From: Piper betle
Taxonomy: Eukaryota; Streptophyta; Magnoliopsida; Piperales; Piperaceae
Direction of reading: 5' to 3'
Assembly (NCBI GenBank): GCA_033002965.1
Contig: JAURVB010009280.1
Coordinates: 62,001-126,000, forward strand
DNA: 64,000 nucleotides
Shown: piece after piece, positions 1 through 12,440 of the stretch
Layout: every line of letters begins with the position of its first letter
Position numbering within the stretch: position 1 is the first letter of the stretch
Position numbers and translations under genes: made by a program
The notes under the pieces: generated by a model
The model's input: the letters and a program-made list of their open reading frames with translations, nothing else
Told to the model about the DNA's origin: nothing
The model's database searches: none

Positions 1-1291
1 TTCAACTTTTGAGCTAGGTAACTTATTATTAGATGATACTGATCTTACAGTAAAGTAAACATTAGGCTGTAGTTACATCTTTCAAATATTATAAAATCTA
101 GAAAATTTATTAGATTTATATATATATATATATTGAATCCTTATTTATTTATTTTAATTAATCCTTTTGGATCAATCAAGTGGGTACTATAGGTCGCTAA
201 AGTCTAACAGGTGTGACTAGCCATTTTTGTTATCTAGTAATGGAGTTTTTGTTGGAATTTGGGTAGCCTAGGTCTTTTGGGAGTATAAGGAGTTTAGGAC
301 GTTATAGGATTTATGGAAATTTTGTGGGAAGTTGGCAGCTTTTCTTTTTATGTTAAAAAAATTGGATGAGTGCCTCTCCCTACTACGACCACCACCTTCT
401 TTTTCTTCATCTTCTTCTCCTCTCCTTTGCATGCCAACCATGACCCCTTCTCCCCATCCTGCCCTCTTGCTTGGTAGACATCACTCCTCCCTATCGTACT
501 TGTTGTTTTTTTCTCTACCCTCTAAATCATTTTGCTTTTATTTTTTTTTCTGCTTGTTGATCGGTTGTGAATTAAATGAATTACTATGCTTAATGTTTAT
601 TAGTAATATAATTAATGTCATTGTTTGCGTTAATTAATCTTAATATTATTACTGTTTTATAACAAACATTATTAGTGGTAATCTATGATTTGCGTTAATA
701 TTGATATTACATTGAATATTGGTTACTGCTTCCTCAATTAATTAATTATTGTACTAAATCTTATATGAATAATATAATTATTTCACGTGTGTCAATGTAT
801 GTTAGAATAAATTCATGATTTATATATGTTGTATATAAATTATTATTATCAATTAATTAATGAATTATATTTAAAATTACTTATAAATCTGTTATAATTA
901 ATTTGAATTATTAAAAAATGATCTTTTTTATCTAAGTAGTTAATACGTAAAGGTGACCATGATGATTCAATTAATAAACAATTTATTCCCACAAATAATC
1001 ATAGTTGGGTTAAACAAACTGTATTAATCTATAGGTAGTTTGATATTGTTATATTGATTAATTATTGATAATCAATTCATTAATTACAAATTTATAAGTA
1101 AATATGGGTGGTTATAAGTAATTAACAATTAAAGTTTTCATCCTTATCGTCAATGTAGTACTAGTTAATAACATGTCAGTTATAATATAATAATTATTAA
1201 ACTATATTAAAGACTTAAACAATTATGCATGAAATGTATAAAGTTTATTATTTAAATAATTATTTAGTTAAGGTTTGTAATATACGTTATT
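1..1291. other. AT-rich stretch without recognisable gene
   Basis: This segment is strongly AT-rich with many short TAAT/ATTA runs. An open frame at 332-637 has low-complexity composition (Ser/Pro-rich, then Phe/Leu/Cys-rich) and no recognisable motif, so it is probably chance. A short (TA)n run lies at about 115-133. I see no LTR termini, pol motif or splice-bounded exon series. It could be old transposon debris or intergenic DNA. Confidence 0.5.
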
Positions 1292-3828
1292 TATAACACC
1301 CCATTTTGGTTCACCCATGAACCAACTCGGAAATGTTACTGGCGTCTGAACCGTTCGCTAATATACTAGATTCAGTTAAGCCGACTCGGATCTACTATCG
1401 GCATCTCAAGATTGTGATGCAACATGCAAAGCATGGATGAGATGTTTAGGTTGTAACGTTGTCCTACATGCATGTCATGATATGGAAACAAGTAAACAAA
1501 CAAACCAAACAAATGAAAAGTTCAAAAGAAATATCTATTTTGAAAACGAAACTGAAAGAGTCTCCTCTAAAAGTGCCATAAAGGCCACCCTGTCAATAAT
1601 AAAGGTATATATTTATAGCAATACAAATTGAAAACATCGTCTAAACACAACATGATTTTCACATTCTAGTTATCTTTGCTCCGTAGCTCACCCTGTTCAC
1701 TTTCCACTTTCCATTTGCATTTACATAAAAAATATCTTTAGTAGTTTACAAAATATCATTCAAATTCATCATCCACACAATTCAATACATCTCCAATTAC
1801 AGTTAGTAGGCATATGTGTGCGTAATTTCATTGCTGCTCCTCGGTAGTCCCAACGGTGCTTATTCTTTGAGATTCTCACCTACGTATATAATAAAAAGAT
1901 GTCAGTAATAAGTGTTACTGGTCCAGAAATAACTAATAACAAACTGACATACGAAAGCTGACCCTCCTATTGAATAAAACTTTATTATTCTTCCTCAAGA
2001 TCTCTCATTAGGGCAATAATGGGAGTCGTTTACCTCAGGTGGTAGCATCCCCTTTCCATGTCATTCTCTTTCCTTGGCCATTTAAACTATCTCTTTGCGT
2101 GGGAAAATCATTCTCTTTCCTCTCAGCCCTCTATATCCTCCATATTACTCTTGGCCCTGAGTACAGCGGCCAAGTACTCTCAGGCATACACCTTTAGTAC
2201 CCTTTTAGACCACAAGTTTAGATATGTACTGCACAGCAGTACCGGCAAACCTCTACACTTCTCCAAAATTGAGGAACTTAAAGGTGGTGTTATCATGATC
2301 CCTCGAGAATAGAATGGACGCTCACTAGTGCCAGATCCCACTTTAACAAACACACATCTATCTCAAGATGTGGCCGTCATTTTCCCTTGTCACACATCTC
2401 ACTGAAAATGCAAAAACTACGTAAACATAGGTTTGGGTAGGGAATTCAGTATAATAGGCTTGAAGGCATCGTGAGCTGAATCAGAGTTTCAAAAATAAAC
2501 TCGAGGGATCTCATCCTCAAGGGTTATTAATCTAGAAATACGATCAGCTAAATGGCCCATGTGGAGTGGGATACAATAAATCTACCACTTGACATGTCTG
2601 CTTACCTATTAAAACAAATCATGATAGAATGACACAATAAATCGGGATCGAGTCCTAAACGGACCTGATAGAAGCTCCAATCGTGTCTACATGCCTAGGC
2701 GGCGAGCTCCTACTCGATACCTACACATTAAACTAAAAGCCAATGCCCGCTAATTGAATGATGCATCAAATATCCTATAGCATACACACCACATCATATA
2801 TCAATAACACATAAGTTTTCCTACTCTACGTTGCATTAGATTACAATAATTACTTAGTTTGCCTAATTAGTTCCTTAGGCATCTATTTTAATACACATAA
2901 ATCAGGCAGTTCAAAATTTTTTTATTTACAATAAACATATCTAGCATGTCAACTCATCAATCCTAGCATGTTGTGCTAACAATCATTGATTTTAAATAAT
3001 TAAATCAGAGGTAATTATACCTCGTGTCGTCGGCAATTAGCTATGGCTAGGGTTTCGTCGTGCATCTCAGAGCTCGAATTTGGTGGTCGGTGACGTCTGA
3101 ATTTTGGTCAGCTTCGACTAGGTGAGTGTGGTTGAAGATCTGGCAAATTCAAGCAAATCCGATTTTCCAGCCGTTTTTGGCATTTTTTTGATGATTTTCT
3201 GGCAGTTTTCCGGCGACTGTTGATGATGGCTGCTACCGGCGAGATGATGGTGGTATGGGTTACCGTTGGCACCGACTCAGTGAGCCCGATGCCTATACGA
3301 CGTTGACATGGTTGGCAGAGGTGGCGGCTCACCAGAAAAGGACAAAAACAAGGTTGTCGAAGGTGGGGTGAAGGGATTCGGGCAGGATAGGCAGCGCTGG
3401 TCTCGTCTCCGGTCGAGGAAGGTTGTGGGAGGGTCAGAGACGTTGAGGCGGTGACTGGATGGAGACAGCGACAGTCGTTGGTGGAGGGATAGGCAATGGG
3501 AGTGCAGCTCCCTTGCGTCGTGGAGGCTGGGCGGCTGCCTAGGGCTCACGAGGCTGCATGGCGATGACGCGATGAGGCTCAGTGGCATCAATCAACGGCG
3601 GGGTGGCATTAGTGGTGGCATCAACGATGAGCACAAGGGGCGGCGTTGAGGGTTTGGGGGAAGAAGATAAGTGTTGGGGGGAAAGAAATGGGTTGGTGGT
3701 GATATCGTAAATAAAACTTAACTTGACTCTGATTTGAGTTAAAAATAATAACTAATTCTTAATAAATCTTAAAAAGTCTAAAAAAATAGGAAAAAATTCC
3801 ATAAAATATATTACACACCATAAAGAAG
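1292..3828 (-). mobile_element. Tekay-like LTR fragment, decayed
   Basis: It begins TATAACACCCCATTTTGG and follows, in the same order and orientation, the LTRs at 28381-31758 and 37588-40494: the 'cctacatgcatg' stretch near 1465, the 'ctcgagggatctcatcctc' stretch near 2500, then a Gly/Cys-codon-like G-rich block at 3050-3690. The canonical TG start has become TA. Homology stops at about 3828, roughly 350 bp before the expected LTR end, where another element's LTR begins. Relative to the young copy many CpGs are now TpG or CpA, so this is an old fragment. It carries no coding sequence; the open frames on its minus strand at 3108-3591 lie in the G-rich block and are not genes. Confidence 0.75.
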
Positions 3829-4595
3829 TCTCAGTCATTTTAAGTTTAGACTTGACTTACTTGCGCTAAGTTGGAAAGAGTGGTTAATGAGTTAATCTAA
3901 GCCGACAGAGGACATGAAAAGATTATAATTAAATTAAATTGATCTACCTCCATGCCGAAAGGGTGGGAGAGGACTCAATATGCATATGTGATACTGAGAG
4001 GGTGGGTCTAGGCAATATTGGTAACCATGGATTAGGTCTGTCACGTATATGTACATGTATGGAGAGTAGCCTGAAGGGGAGGCCACCTCTGAAGGCAAAT
4101 AGCTTAGCATAGGGTCATATAATAAGATAACTGACATGATGAAAAATTGACATGAGTATTCTTTATTTTCACTTCTATTATATGACTTAGTGATTTGAGC
4201 ACTAACATGCATTGTATTCACAAGTGGGTCTCCATGTTGATGGTTGAGAAGGGGAATCGACTGCGTGTTGTGACTCTTTTGTCAAGGACCATTGTCTTAT
4301 TAGATTTATAAGCTTGCCTTATCTTAATTAAGTTAAGCATGAACAGTTAAATCGTTCTTACGGGACTTACTCATTTTTATTTTTTTGGCCTATTTTGTTT
4401 ATTGTTTAGCTACATGAATAATCTTTCATTTAATCTTATTGAATTAGTATGACTTTGCATGCTTTACTTTATATATATTATTTTCCCACATTATATTTAT
4501 CTGTTTAAATTGCATTGTTATTAAGTTTATCTATTTTTCATTTATTTATCTCTTTTTAGTAGTGGCCAACTTGTGTTTTTGGGCGGGTTGTTACA
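3829..4595 (+). repeat. 5' LTR (5'-truncated)
   Basis: It matches the LTR ending at 7168, starting near 'agtctcagtcattttaag', and ends in GTTACA at 4595 immediately before the PBS. Its 5' part is missing at the join with the Tekay-like fragment. Confidence 0.7.
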
Positions 4596-4597
4596 GT

Positions 4598-4609
4598 TTG
4601 TATCGGAGC
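4598..4609 (+). promoter_or_regulatory. Primer-binding site, initiator-Met tRNA type
   Basis: The sequence ttgtatcggagc lies three bases after the LTR end and matches the canonical TGGTATCAGAGC PBS at 10 of 12 positions. It marks where minus-strand cDNA synthesis would have begun. Confidence 0.7.
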
Positions 4610-4746
4610 TCGATTTTTAATTGATTAATGCAAATGACTCAAAGGCCGTGTTGAAAAAGTCTACAATATAATGTTCCCTGTGGGTAGTGTATTCTTGTAT
4701 GTGTGTTTTGTTTTCTTCCGAGTGGCATTGAAGGGTTGTTATTTCA

Positions 4747-5975
4747 GATGGTTCTAGTCTGCCTGCCCAACCAAAATAGAATATGAAAATGTATTGAACC
4801 AGATTTTTGTAGTTATCCAAGGATTGGCGTAGGTGTTGGTGAATGCGGAGTGCCCAGGGGATGGTTGGAGTGAGGGACTCGGCTAGGAGAGATGGAGTTC
4901 GAGACCCCATCCCACCAGTTGCGAGGAAAGTGGTGCCACCTGCTATTGATGATATCGACTGGCACACACTGATGTTCTCGAAGAACGGGATAGAAGTGTT
5001 CAAATGGAGATCTGACCCTATGAAAGGTGAGAGTTGGATCAATATAATGGAAAAGGCCTTCAAGGTTATGCCCATTCCCCATCACGCCAGGGTACCGACC
5101 AACAAACCCAACCCTACCTCTGCCCCTCCTGCAGATAAAGGAAAGGCCAAGCTGTATGCTGTGGAGGTGGACAAGGATGAAGATAGTGAAAGCTATCATA
5201 TCAATAAAAGGCAATAAAATAAATGTTATTTGTGATTCGAAGTGTACACACTCCTTTATTGCATCACAATTAGTCGAAAGTCTAGGACTCCAAATATCTC
5301 CTTTAACCAACTCATTTAGGGTTACTAGGCAATAGGAAATTCTGAAGTCACTAAATTGGGAGTGACTAACCTATCCTTAGACATTCAAGGGAATGCCTAT
5401 TTATGGAGTTTTATTTTGTATTGGTTGGAAAGGTATGATGTATTATTGAGGATGGATTGGTTGTCAGCTAATCAGGCCTTTCTTGATTGTGAGAATTAGA
5501 TAGTAGTGCAAAAACTATGTAATTGTGAAATAGGGGTCATTTTTCAAACGTCCATCTTCGAGTATAGTGTCTATTAGTAAGTCGGTTGACTTGTTGAGTG
5601 AAGGGTGTGAAGCATTTGTGGCTAGTCTTGTTGAGTCTAAGTCAGAACCTAAGGACTGGTCAACAATTCCCATAGCGGCAGAGTTTTTAGACATTTTCGT
5701 CAAAGACATTCGAGGACTACCTCCAAGAAGAAAAGTGGAGGTTGTGATAGACTTGGCACTGAGTACGACACCATTCTCAAGGCTCCATAGAGAAATGCAC
5801 TAGCAGAGCTTAAGGAGTTGAAGACTCAACTGGAAGAGTGCTATAAGCTAGATTCATTTGACCCAGTACTTCACCATGGGGAGCACCGGTTTTCTTCGCG
5901 AAAAAAGATGTGTCGCTTCAGCTATGTATAAATTATCGACAGCTCAATAAAGTGAAAGTTAAGAATCATATTAAT
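4747..5975 (+). pseudogene. gag-protease-RT remnant of the 3829-7168 element
   Basis: The frames show a Gag start region (LNQIFVVIQGLA near 4792), a central Gag piece (DPMKGESWINIMEKAF near 5015) and then KGKAKLYAVEV, which matches the Gag-PR linker of the chromovirus at 56048. Protease follows in several frames (VTNLSLDIQG, then DVLLRMDWLSANQAFLDC near 5440-5490). RT begins near 5800 (ALAELKELKTQLEE) and stops after QLNKVKVKN near 5968. About 600 bp of Gag, including the CCHC knuckle, are deleted between 5090 and 5130, and the rest of pol is absent. Numerous stops and shifts make it a pseudogene. Similarity to the 53650-61137 element suggests the same or a sister family. Confidence 0.75.
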
Positions 5976-7168
5976 ATTATTTCTATTATTATGTTACATT
6001 TATGATAAAATGCATATTTTTCAAGATGATAACTATACATTATTTTGCCTCATAAGAAAGTCATTGTGTGCATTTGATTCTAAATATTTTATTTTTGATT
6101 TAAATTGTTGAAATTAAATAATTAAGTGATGTGGATAATTAACTACCTTATTTATTTTTGAGTTAATATTGGTAAATTTAAAGCTTTAATATTTGAAGTG
6201 CTCCATGAGCTGTTTTGTCTAGTTTTAATCATACTATAGTTAAGTCGTTACATTGCCGTCATTTTTACTCATATAAAATTTTATTTATGTACAATTTTAT
6301 TGTCACGTTCAGATTATGATCATGTATCGTAGTTGTAGGTGCCTCATCAGACGTTCAGGTTTGTACAATATTGTGAATTTGTAGTACTCAATTGAGGTTT
6401 CAATCAGTCTAGGTTCAAACTTGACTTACTCATGCTAATTGTGGATGAGTGGTCGATGAGTTATATACCCCAACACGAGACATGAAAAGATTATAATTAA
6501 ATTGAATTGATTTGACTCCATGTCAAAAGAGGTGTTATAGGACCTATTATGCACTTGTGATATCAAGAGGGTAGGTGTGGGCAATATCAGTAACCATGGA
6601 TTAGGCCCGTGGTTTATATGTACATGTATAGGAGAGTAGCTTGAAGGGGAGGCTAACTCTAAAGGCAAGGAGATCAGCATATGGTAATATAATAAAATAA
6701 CTGAAATGATGAAAATTTGACATGAGTATTCCTTATTTTCACTTTTATTATACGACTTAGTGATTTAAGCACTAATGTGACTTTGTGTTCATAGGTGGGT
6801 CTCCATGTTGATGGTTGAGAAGGGAATTCGACTACATGCTATGACTCTACCGTCAAGGATTGGTGTCATATTAGATTTATGGACTTTTCTTATCTTAATT
6901 GAGTTAAACATGAACAATTAAATCGTTCTTTGGGGACTTGGGTCATTTTTATTTGCTTTGGCCTAGTTTTCTCTATGGTTTACCTACATGAATAAACTTT
7001 CATTCATTCTTATTGAATTAGTATAACTTTGCATACTTTACTTCACATATAAATTTTCCTATTTTATATTTATGTTTTAAATTGCATTGTTTTTACATTT
7101 ATCAGTTTTGTCGTTTATTTACCCCTTTTTAGTTGTGGTTGGAATCTGTTTTTGGGTAGGTCATTACA
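5976..7168 (+). repeat. 3' LTR region
   Basis: From about 6390 to 7168 it aligns with the first LTR. The stretch 5976-6390 is AT-rich and may be the U3 part missing from the other LTR, but I cannot place the exact start. It ends in CATTACA. Confidence 0.6.
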
Positions 7169-7695
7169 CATACCCTGCAATTAAATCACACCAAGGCATC
7201 ATCAAGTGCTACGATATTATACCTAGACACTTGGTCTTCATGTGGACCCTTTAAATGGTGTGTACTGTAAGCTCCTCAAATCTACATTTCTCTATCATAT
7301 ACCATAGTTGTATCAAAATATGTTTAGCATGCTTTCAGTTCTCCTCATCATGTTCTAGACTTTGAAGCTTACACATCCTACAGTCGATTGTGAACCTTTA
7401 CCCCAAAGTTAAAACCATATGTGATGATTATAAATATAATATAATAAAACACACTAATCATATGCTAGCAGAGCAACAGGTCGACATAGGCATTAGGGCA
7501 CCCGCTCACAACATCATACATCACATAATCCCATTGTATCCAAATACATAAGAGCATAAACCCAAAATACATAAGTCATACCACCCAAATACATAGGTTG
7601 CCACAACATGCAACCGAAGACAAAAACATCGTACCATCCCCCATCATGAGCCTTTTGATCCATTGACTTATATCGGCCACTGACATGAATACATG

Positions 7696-7730
<35 letters not shown>

Positions 7731-10380
7731 ATCGTTAGTAATCAAACAAGTTTGATTACCAGTCTAAAAATAATTATTGTTAAAACAATAATCACATATG
7801 ATTATCTTAATACTCATGAGAAATCATGAAACTTCCAGAATATATTATAAAATAGTATGTTTAGGCCACTACAGCCAAATATCATAAAACATGTTAGATC
7901 AAATCAACGGATTCATACTTATATACATACATACTTACACTTACGCCGTCATATCTTTCATATATCACCCGTCACGGTACTCAGGTGGCTGAACAATGAT
8001 AGCGCTATGATTTGAGAAAACATGTTACATTCATAGCAGCATAATTATATTATACTATTTTAGGGTGTAAAGGAATACTAGTGCAATTCATACATACCTA
8101 CCCACACCACTCACTCTCATATTTGTAAAAAATATAAAACTCGTATACTTATATAGTAGGCTTAGGTAGGGGCTTATATCATAACATTTTTGGATATTCC
8201 AGTTTGAAACTCATTAAGGGAGATTATCTTTGAAGTTTGAATAAACTGTGGACAAGAGATGAAACCCGAACAAGAGATGAAACCCGAATTTCATCTGATC
8301 GCATCGGCACACAAAATGAGGCAACACCTGCACACTTGCAAACTCAAAAGACTTACTTAGTTTAAGTATCTTGCTAAGTGAAGTGTTAAACCTCATTAGG
8401 TGACATAAATTAGGATTTGGTATTGTAAGTATACTTAGTGAAAATTCTTATACTTAGGGTTTTATTGTTGGACTTAATCGGACAATTTTTCTAACGGATC
8501 AAACAATGTCCAAATGTACTAAAATTTGAACCAGTAGGCTCTAACACTCTAAGGGTTTTGTTATAAAAATTGGCATGTGTTGGCCCATGGGCCAACATGG
8601 TAAGCAATGCCCACTAAGGTTGGGCTAAGGTCCAGAAATGTGTTCATGGGCCGAACACCAATTTTCCTAAGTCTTGTTAGTGGGCATTGAGACTCAAAAT
8701 GGGCCTAGTTAAAAAGTTAGGGTTAGTGTACACCGTGGGCTTTAGCCAAGTAAAAGATCAGGTCCAAAGTCCAAGTAATTGGGCCTGAGTGGACTTAGGA
8801 AGGGTAGGCATTGGACAAAGTATTTCCTGTAACTGGAAGAATCTAAATGACTTGGAAAATTTTTACCGAAATATCTACTCAACTAATGACCCTAAAATTT
8901 TATTGATAAGCTATTGGGACAAAACCTCAAATCTAGGTGAAATTTCATAAAATTTTCACGCTCGCACTAGGGTCAATGAATTTTTCAACTAGAATTAGGG
9001 ATTAGAGTTTCACTCTCCATTCATGTGCACTCCCAAAATCCGAGTTAGCTAACCACCTAAATGAATTTTACTTAAGCCCTTATCAAGAATGATAAGAAAG
9101 ATGAAGAAATAGAACTTTTTTATCATTTCTTTTATTTCTTTTACATTATTAATGTGGGGGCTTCCACTTGACTTGAATTAATTATAATTAGGTCTTTGAT
9201 TTGAAGTATAGTTTAATGTCCAATCCCAAATTGGATGTTAAGTCCATGTTCGAGCCTAAATTTAAAAGGGCAAAATTTTAGAGAGTTCTCATCTCCAAAT
9301 ACAAAATTTATCCCCTTTGATGCGTTTTGAATACCAAAATTTCATAGGAAAGAAAGTTTCACACAAAACGAAGCACGGGAATTTTATAAAATTGAAGCTT
9401 GAGCTTGATTAAGTAGGTGGAACATGCAAGGGACGCATGCATGTAAGAAGAAATTGGTCAAGGACGCACCGTATGCCACTTAAAGCGAATGAAATCACCA
9501 ACTTTTGGAGCAGTCCTCTAGTGTCCTTTTAAGTGTCAAATATTTCATGAGCTGGCTTGTCCTAAAGATGATGAAATGAAAAGATACTCTCTCCGGTCGA
9601 TCACAAAGTTAGCATCCCAAACACTAATTTATGACAACAATTCTTCCAATAAGCTTGGTGAGGAGAAGGTCTAGCATGCCGAGGCTAGGTTAGGATAGAA
9701 ATTCTACAAGGAGAGGAATGCTGGTCATGTTGGACTAATCTGAGGTGAGCCCGTTTGGCTGGACCTTCACCAAAAACTTAGAAAAATGACAAGGTTGGTA
9801 ACGGGAGGAAGGATGAAAATGAGGGAACTAAGCTTTTTTTTTCTTCTTTTTTTCGTGTTTTTTGGAGGAGTGGCAGGGAGGCATTTATAGGGTAGAATAG
9901 GTACTATTTACCCACACTCTCTACCAAAAATATTCAACGATCTAGGTCCTACAAGGACTTATTTTTAAAAAGTTACCTCAAAATTTACTATTCCCAGCAA
10001 CTTAATTATTTTTCCCATAGGCTTCGACTACGTCTTGGTCAGTGCTTGGGTTTTATTTTTTGGATTTTACGGTTGTGAAATGGCCATTTAAGTGTGCTTA
10101 GTTTGGAAAGTTGGTCTAGGGTTAAAAGTTTGGTCCAATCATCATAACCCTCGCCCATTTTCCACATTCTTTGTGCAAAGGGTGAGCGGTGAAATACAAG
10201 TTTCTTCAATGCCTGCAAAATAAGTGCTCTAAATTTTTTTTTCTTTTTCTTTTTTCGTTTTACTTCTTTTTTCTTTTCACTGTTTTTTTCTTTTTCTTGG
10301 CTTTTATTTTTCTTTTTATTGGTTAAATGTACAAAGAATTTTCTCATTCAAGGCTGGATGTACTTTGGCTAAATCACACC
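7169..10380 (-). mobile_element. Unclassified LTR-like sequence
   Basis: There are no intact genes. The part 8250-9060 is repeated, diverged, at 33715-34480 in the same orientation (shared 'cggcacacaaaatgaggcaac', 'aggatcaggtccaaag', 'gtgcactcccaaaat'). Short pieces near 7225-7300 and 8150-8190 resemble the reverse complement of 18890-18960 and 18570-18610. A minus-strand TATA-like motif (CTATAAATGCC) lies at about 9881-9891, as expected in a minus-strand LTR. A minus frame at 10039-10347 is Lys-rich low complexity. I infer a long-LTR gypsy fragment; the internal region is not seen. Confidence 0.4.
7699..7726. repeat. (TA)n microsatellite
   Basis: About 14 uninterrupted AT dinucleotides. Confidence 0.9.
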
Positions 10381-11159
10381 ATAATTTGAAGAACTTTGCA
10401 TTAACTCAAAAGATATCAACATCTTCGACTGAGGTGAGATCATAGTATCATTTGTGAAATCCTCCACAACTGTGAGGATGAGCTTGTGACCTTTGGATGA
10501 AGTCAGACTAATGGTACCAATGAAATTAGCCCCCATATTTACAATGGCTACTATGCAGCAACTGGGTGGAACAGTTCTAGTGGCAAATGTTTTATAGGTG
10601 CATTAATCTAACAAGTTTTGCTTAATCTTGCAAATGTGATGCAATGTTTCAACATTGATGGTTAATAACAACAGGGTTGCAAGAGAAGTTGGTGTGGTCG
10701 GTGACCACCTTGATGTTCTCCACAAGAGGCATTGTGTGCCTCCTTTGTAGCTTTCAAACTTTCTACTTGAGTAAACATCGAAGGAGGACACCATCAAGCC
10801 TTCGATGAAACAGTATGCCATCATCTAGCACATGTCGAATGCCTATGAGACAAATATTTTGTGCTTTGTGTCAATTCTCTAGTAAACACCCATGAGAGAG
10901 AAAGTTGGCAATGCTTCCATATCAGCCAAAGTACTCTTCCAAGCCAAGGCAGTTGGTTCCAACACACATGAAGGGAGTATTGATCCTATCGGTGCAACTT
11001 GATGAGAAAACCATATAACTGGATTGTTAGGCCCATTGTACTTAGGGAGTCTTGAGCCAAGAACCACGAGGGCATCAACCTTGTTCTTGCCCAAATGAGA
11101 GACATGCTTGAATTGTTTGTCCTCATAGTTTTTCAATAGAAGGTGGATGTGGGTGAAGG
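10381..11159 (-). pseudogene. Tat-type gypsy pol, 3' half (RNase H end and integrase)
   Basis: Read on the minus strand from 11159 downward, the DNA gives the end of a plant-type second RNase H (HIHLLLKNYEDKQFKHV, then NKVDALVVLGSRLP). Near 10530-10470 it gives an integrase core piece (TSSKGHKLILTVVEDFT, compare the GP...SSKGH(K/R)FIL...DYFTKW pattern of gypsy integrases). Frames are broken by several stops and shifts. The start coincides exactly with the copia LTR edge at 11160, and the preceding part of the same protein is found at 36293-37400, 25 kb away. A Tat/Retand-like assignment is inferred from the tandem RNase H arrangement. Confidence 0.65.
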
Positions 11160-11343
11160 CGCACACCTAATGTGGGAGTGTGTTAACTACAAATACTTAG
11201 CACAAATAGTTAGATACACATAATCCTTAGGGGCTTATATAGATTACAAGAATAGGCAATAATACGAAATGATATAAGCACCAGTATATGATAAGCAAAT
11301 AAGCACAAATGGAATAAAGAAAATAGACAATATGACCTCAAGT

Positions 11344-11388
11344 AAGAGAGAGAGAGAGAGAGAGAGAGAGAATGTGTGTGTGTGTGTG
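11344..11388. repeat. Compound (AG)n(TG)n microsatellite in copia LTR
   Basis: About 13 AG units are followed by about 8 TG units. The equivalent place in the other LTR (near 21978) holds only a short TG-rich run, so the array expanded after insertion. Confidence 0.85.
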
Positions 11389-12140
11389 AAGTACAACAAG
11401 TTCTAATCCAAATCCCTACTTGTGTTGGTAAACAAATTAAACCATACAAGTTGTGAAATGACCTATAACTTGTTAATACTTAACTCCCAATAGCAATTAA
11501 GTCTAATATGTGGGAGATAAGTAAGTGTGCAAATAGGTAAATGCAAAAGATGTAATAGTATACAAATAAGAAGGAGGGAGCATACACAAACAAATTTTTC
11601 AATAGGTTCCGAAATACTATGTCCACTATTCTAGCTTACCAAGTCCTTTGGTGAATAGGTCTTTGTAGATCTACTAAGCAAACCAAGTTGTAACCTTACA
11701 AGCAACCAAGTTTGGCTTCCTTCATAATCACTTAACAAGTGCCAAGGAACCTTGAACTCTAAACACCCTTGGATTCTCAACAAGCTTTCCTTCTCCAATG
11801 CCAAGTGCCAAGGATCCTAGCACCAACAAACACCTAACACCCTTGGAACTTTACAACCTTTGGAAACTACACCTTCTCCAAACACTTTCTCTCTTCAAGC
11901 AAGATGCTTCGTTGCACACACTCCTGCACCTTGGGAGTTTACAAGCTGCTCAAACATACTTGATTTGACCTCTTTGTAATGCACTCTCCTTGGTACAATC
12001 ATAATCACATAGAATATAAGTTAATAAGTAAACCTTTCCTAACACAAGTTTGTCCTCCAAATTTTGATCCCAAGAGTTTAGAGTTCATATGAGGGGCAAA
12101 AGGTTTCAAGAGGTGTTGAAAACACACTCCCCAAGGCCCT

Positions 12141-12150
12141 ATTTATAAGA
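12141..12150 (-). promoter_or_regulatory. TATA-like box of copia LTR
   Basis: The minus strand reads TCTTATAAAT preceding a G-rich stretch, at a plausible position about 300 bp from the LTR's element-strand start side. No experimental support. Confidence 0.4.
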
Positions 12151-12440
12151 TTCCATTACTTCTCCAAGATTAGTAACCCTTGGGGTTAGGAATGAACAGC
12201 CTATGAACGATCGACCGAATGCTAATCGAATGTTCACTTACACTAGCCATGTCAGTTTCAGCTACCAAACTCACAGTCAAACATTTACTAACTCATCTTC
12301 CCAAACTTCACTAATTTATTTTGAGCTTTTGAACTCAATGATTGGTTTCCAAAGAATTAGTGAAGATCCCCTTTGGTAGCCAAACATATGACCGAACACT
12401 TGCCAAACTTTGATGTTCAACTCTTCTCCTGGTTATCTTC

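Larger units (their letters stand above)
3829..7168 (+). mobile_element. Deleted chromovirus-type Ty3/gypsy element
   Basis: Two related LTR sequences in direct orientation (about 3829-4595 and up to 7168) flank a short internal region. Shared landmarks are 'gacatgaaaagattataatt' (3912 and 6480), 'ggtaaccatggattagg' (4020 and 6592) and a 3' end reading gggcgggttgttaca / gggtaggtcattaca. A Met-tRNA-type PBS follows the first LTR. The internal DNA holds gag, protease and the first part of RT only, closely resembling the element at 53650-61137; most of RT, RNase H and integrase are gone. It is non-autonomous. No target duplication is recoverable because the first LTR is truncated at its 5' side. 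Confidence 0.75.
11160..12440 (-). repeat. Copia LTR, left copy (3' LTR of the element)
   Basis: It aligns at its left end with 21783-22132 ('ttaactacaaatac', 'tatatagat', 'agcataagtacatgataagcaa' type landmarks). Further right it aligns with 35745-36000 ('ctgctcaaac', 'tgacctctttgtaatgcactctc'). The right end is cut by the following gypsy element, so the last 300 bp or so are missing. Confidence 0.7.

Noticed and set aside
332..637. 101-codon frame at the left edge
   Set aside because: Low-complexity Ser/Pro and Phe runs, AT-rich setting, no motif, no second line of support.
4813..5310. 152- and 165-codon minus-strand frames
   Set aside because: They are antisense to the gag remnant of the plus-strand element, which carries the recognisable motifs.
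10039..10347. Lys-rich 102-codon minus frame that could be a nuclear protein
   Set aside because: The Lys run comes from a poly-T/TTC-rich tract, and the remainder has no domain.
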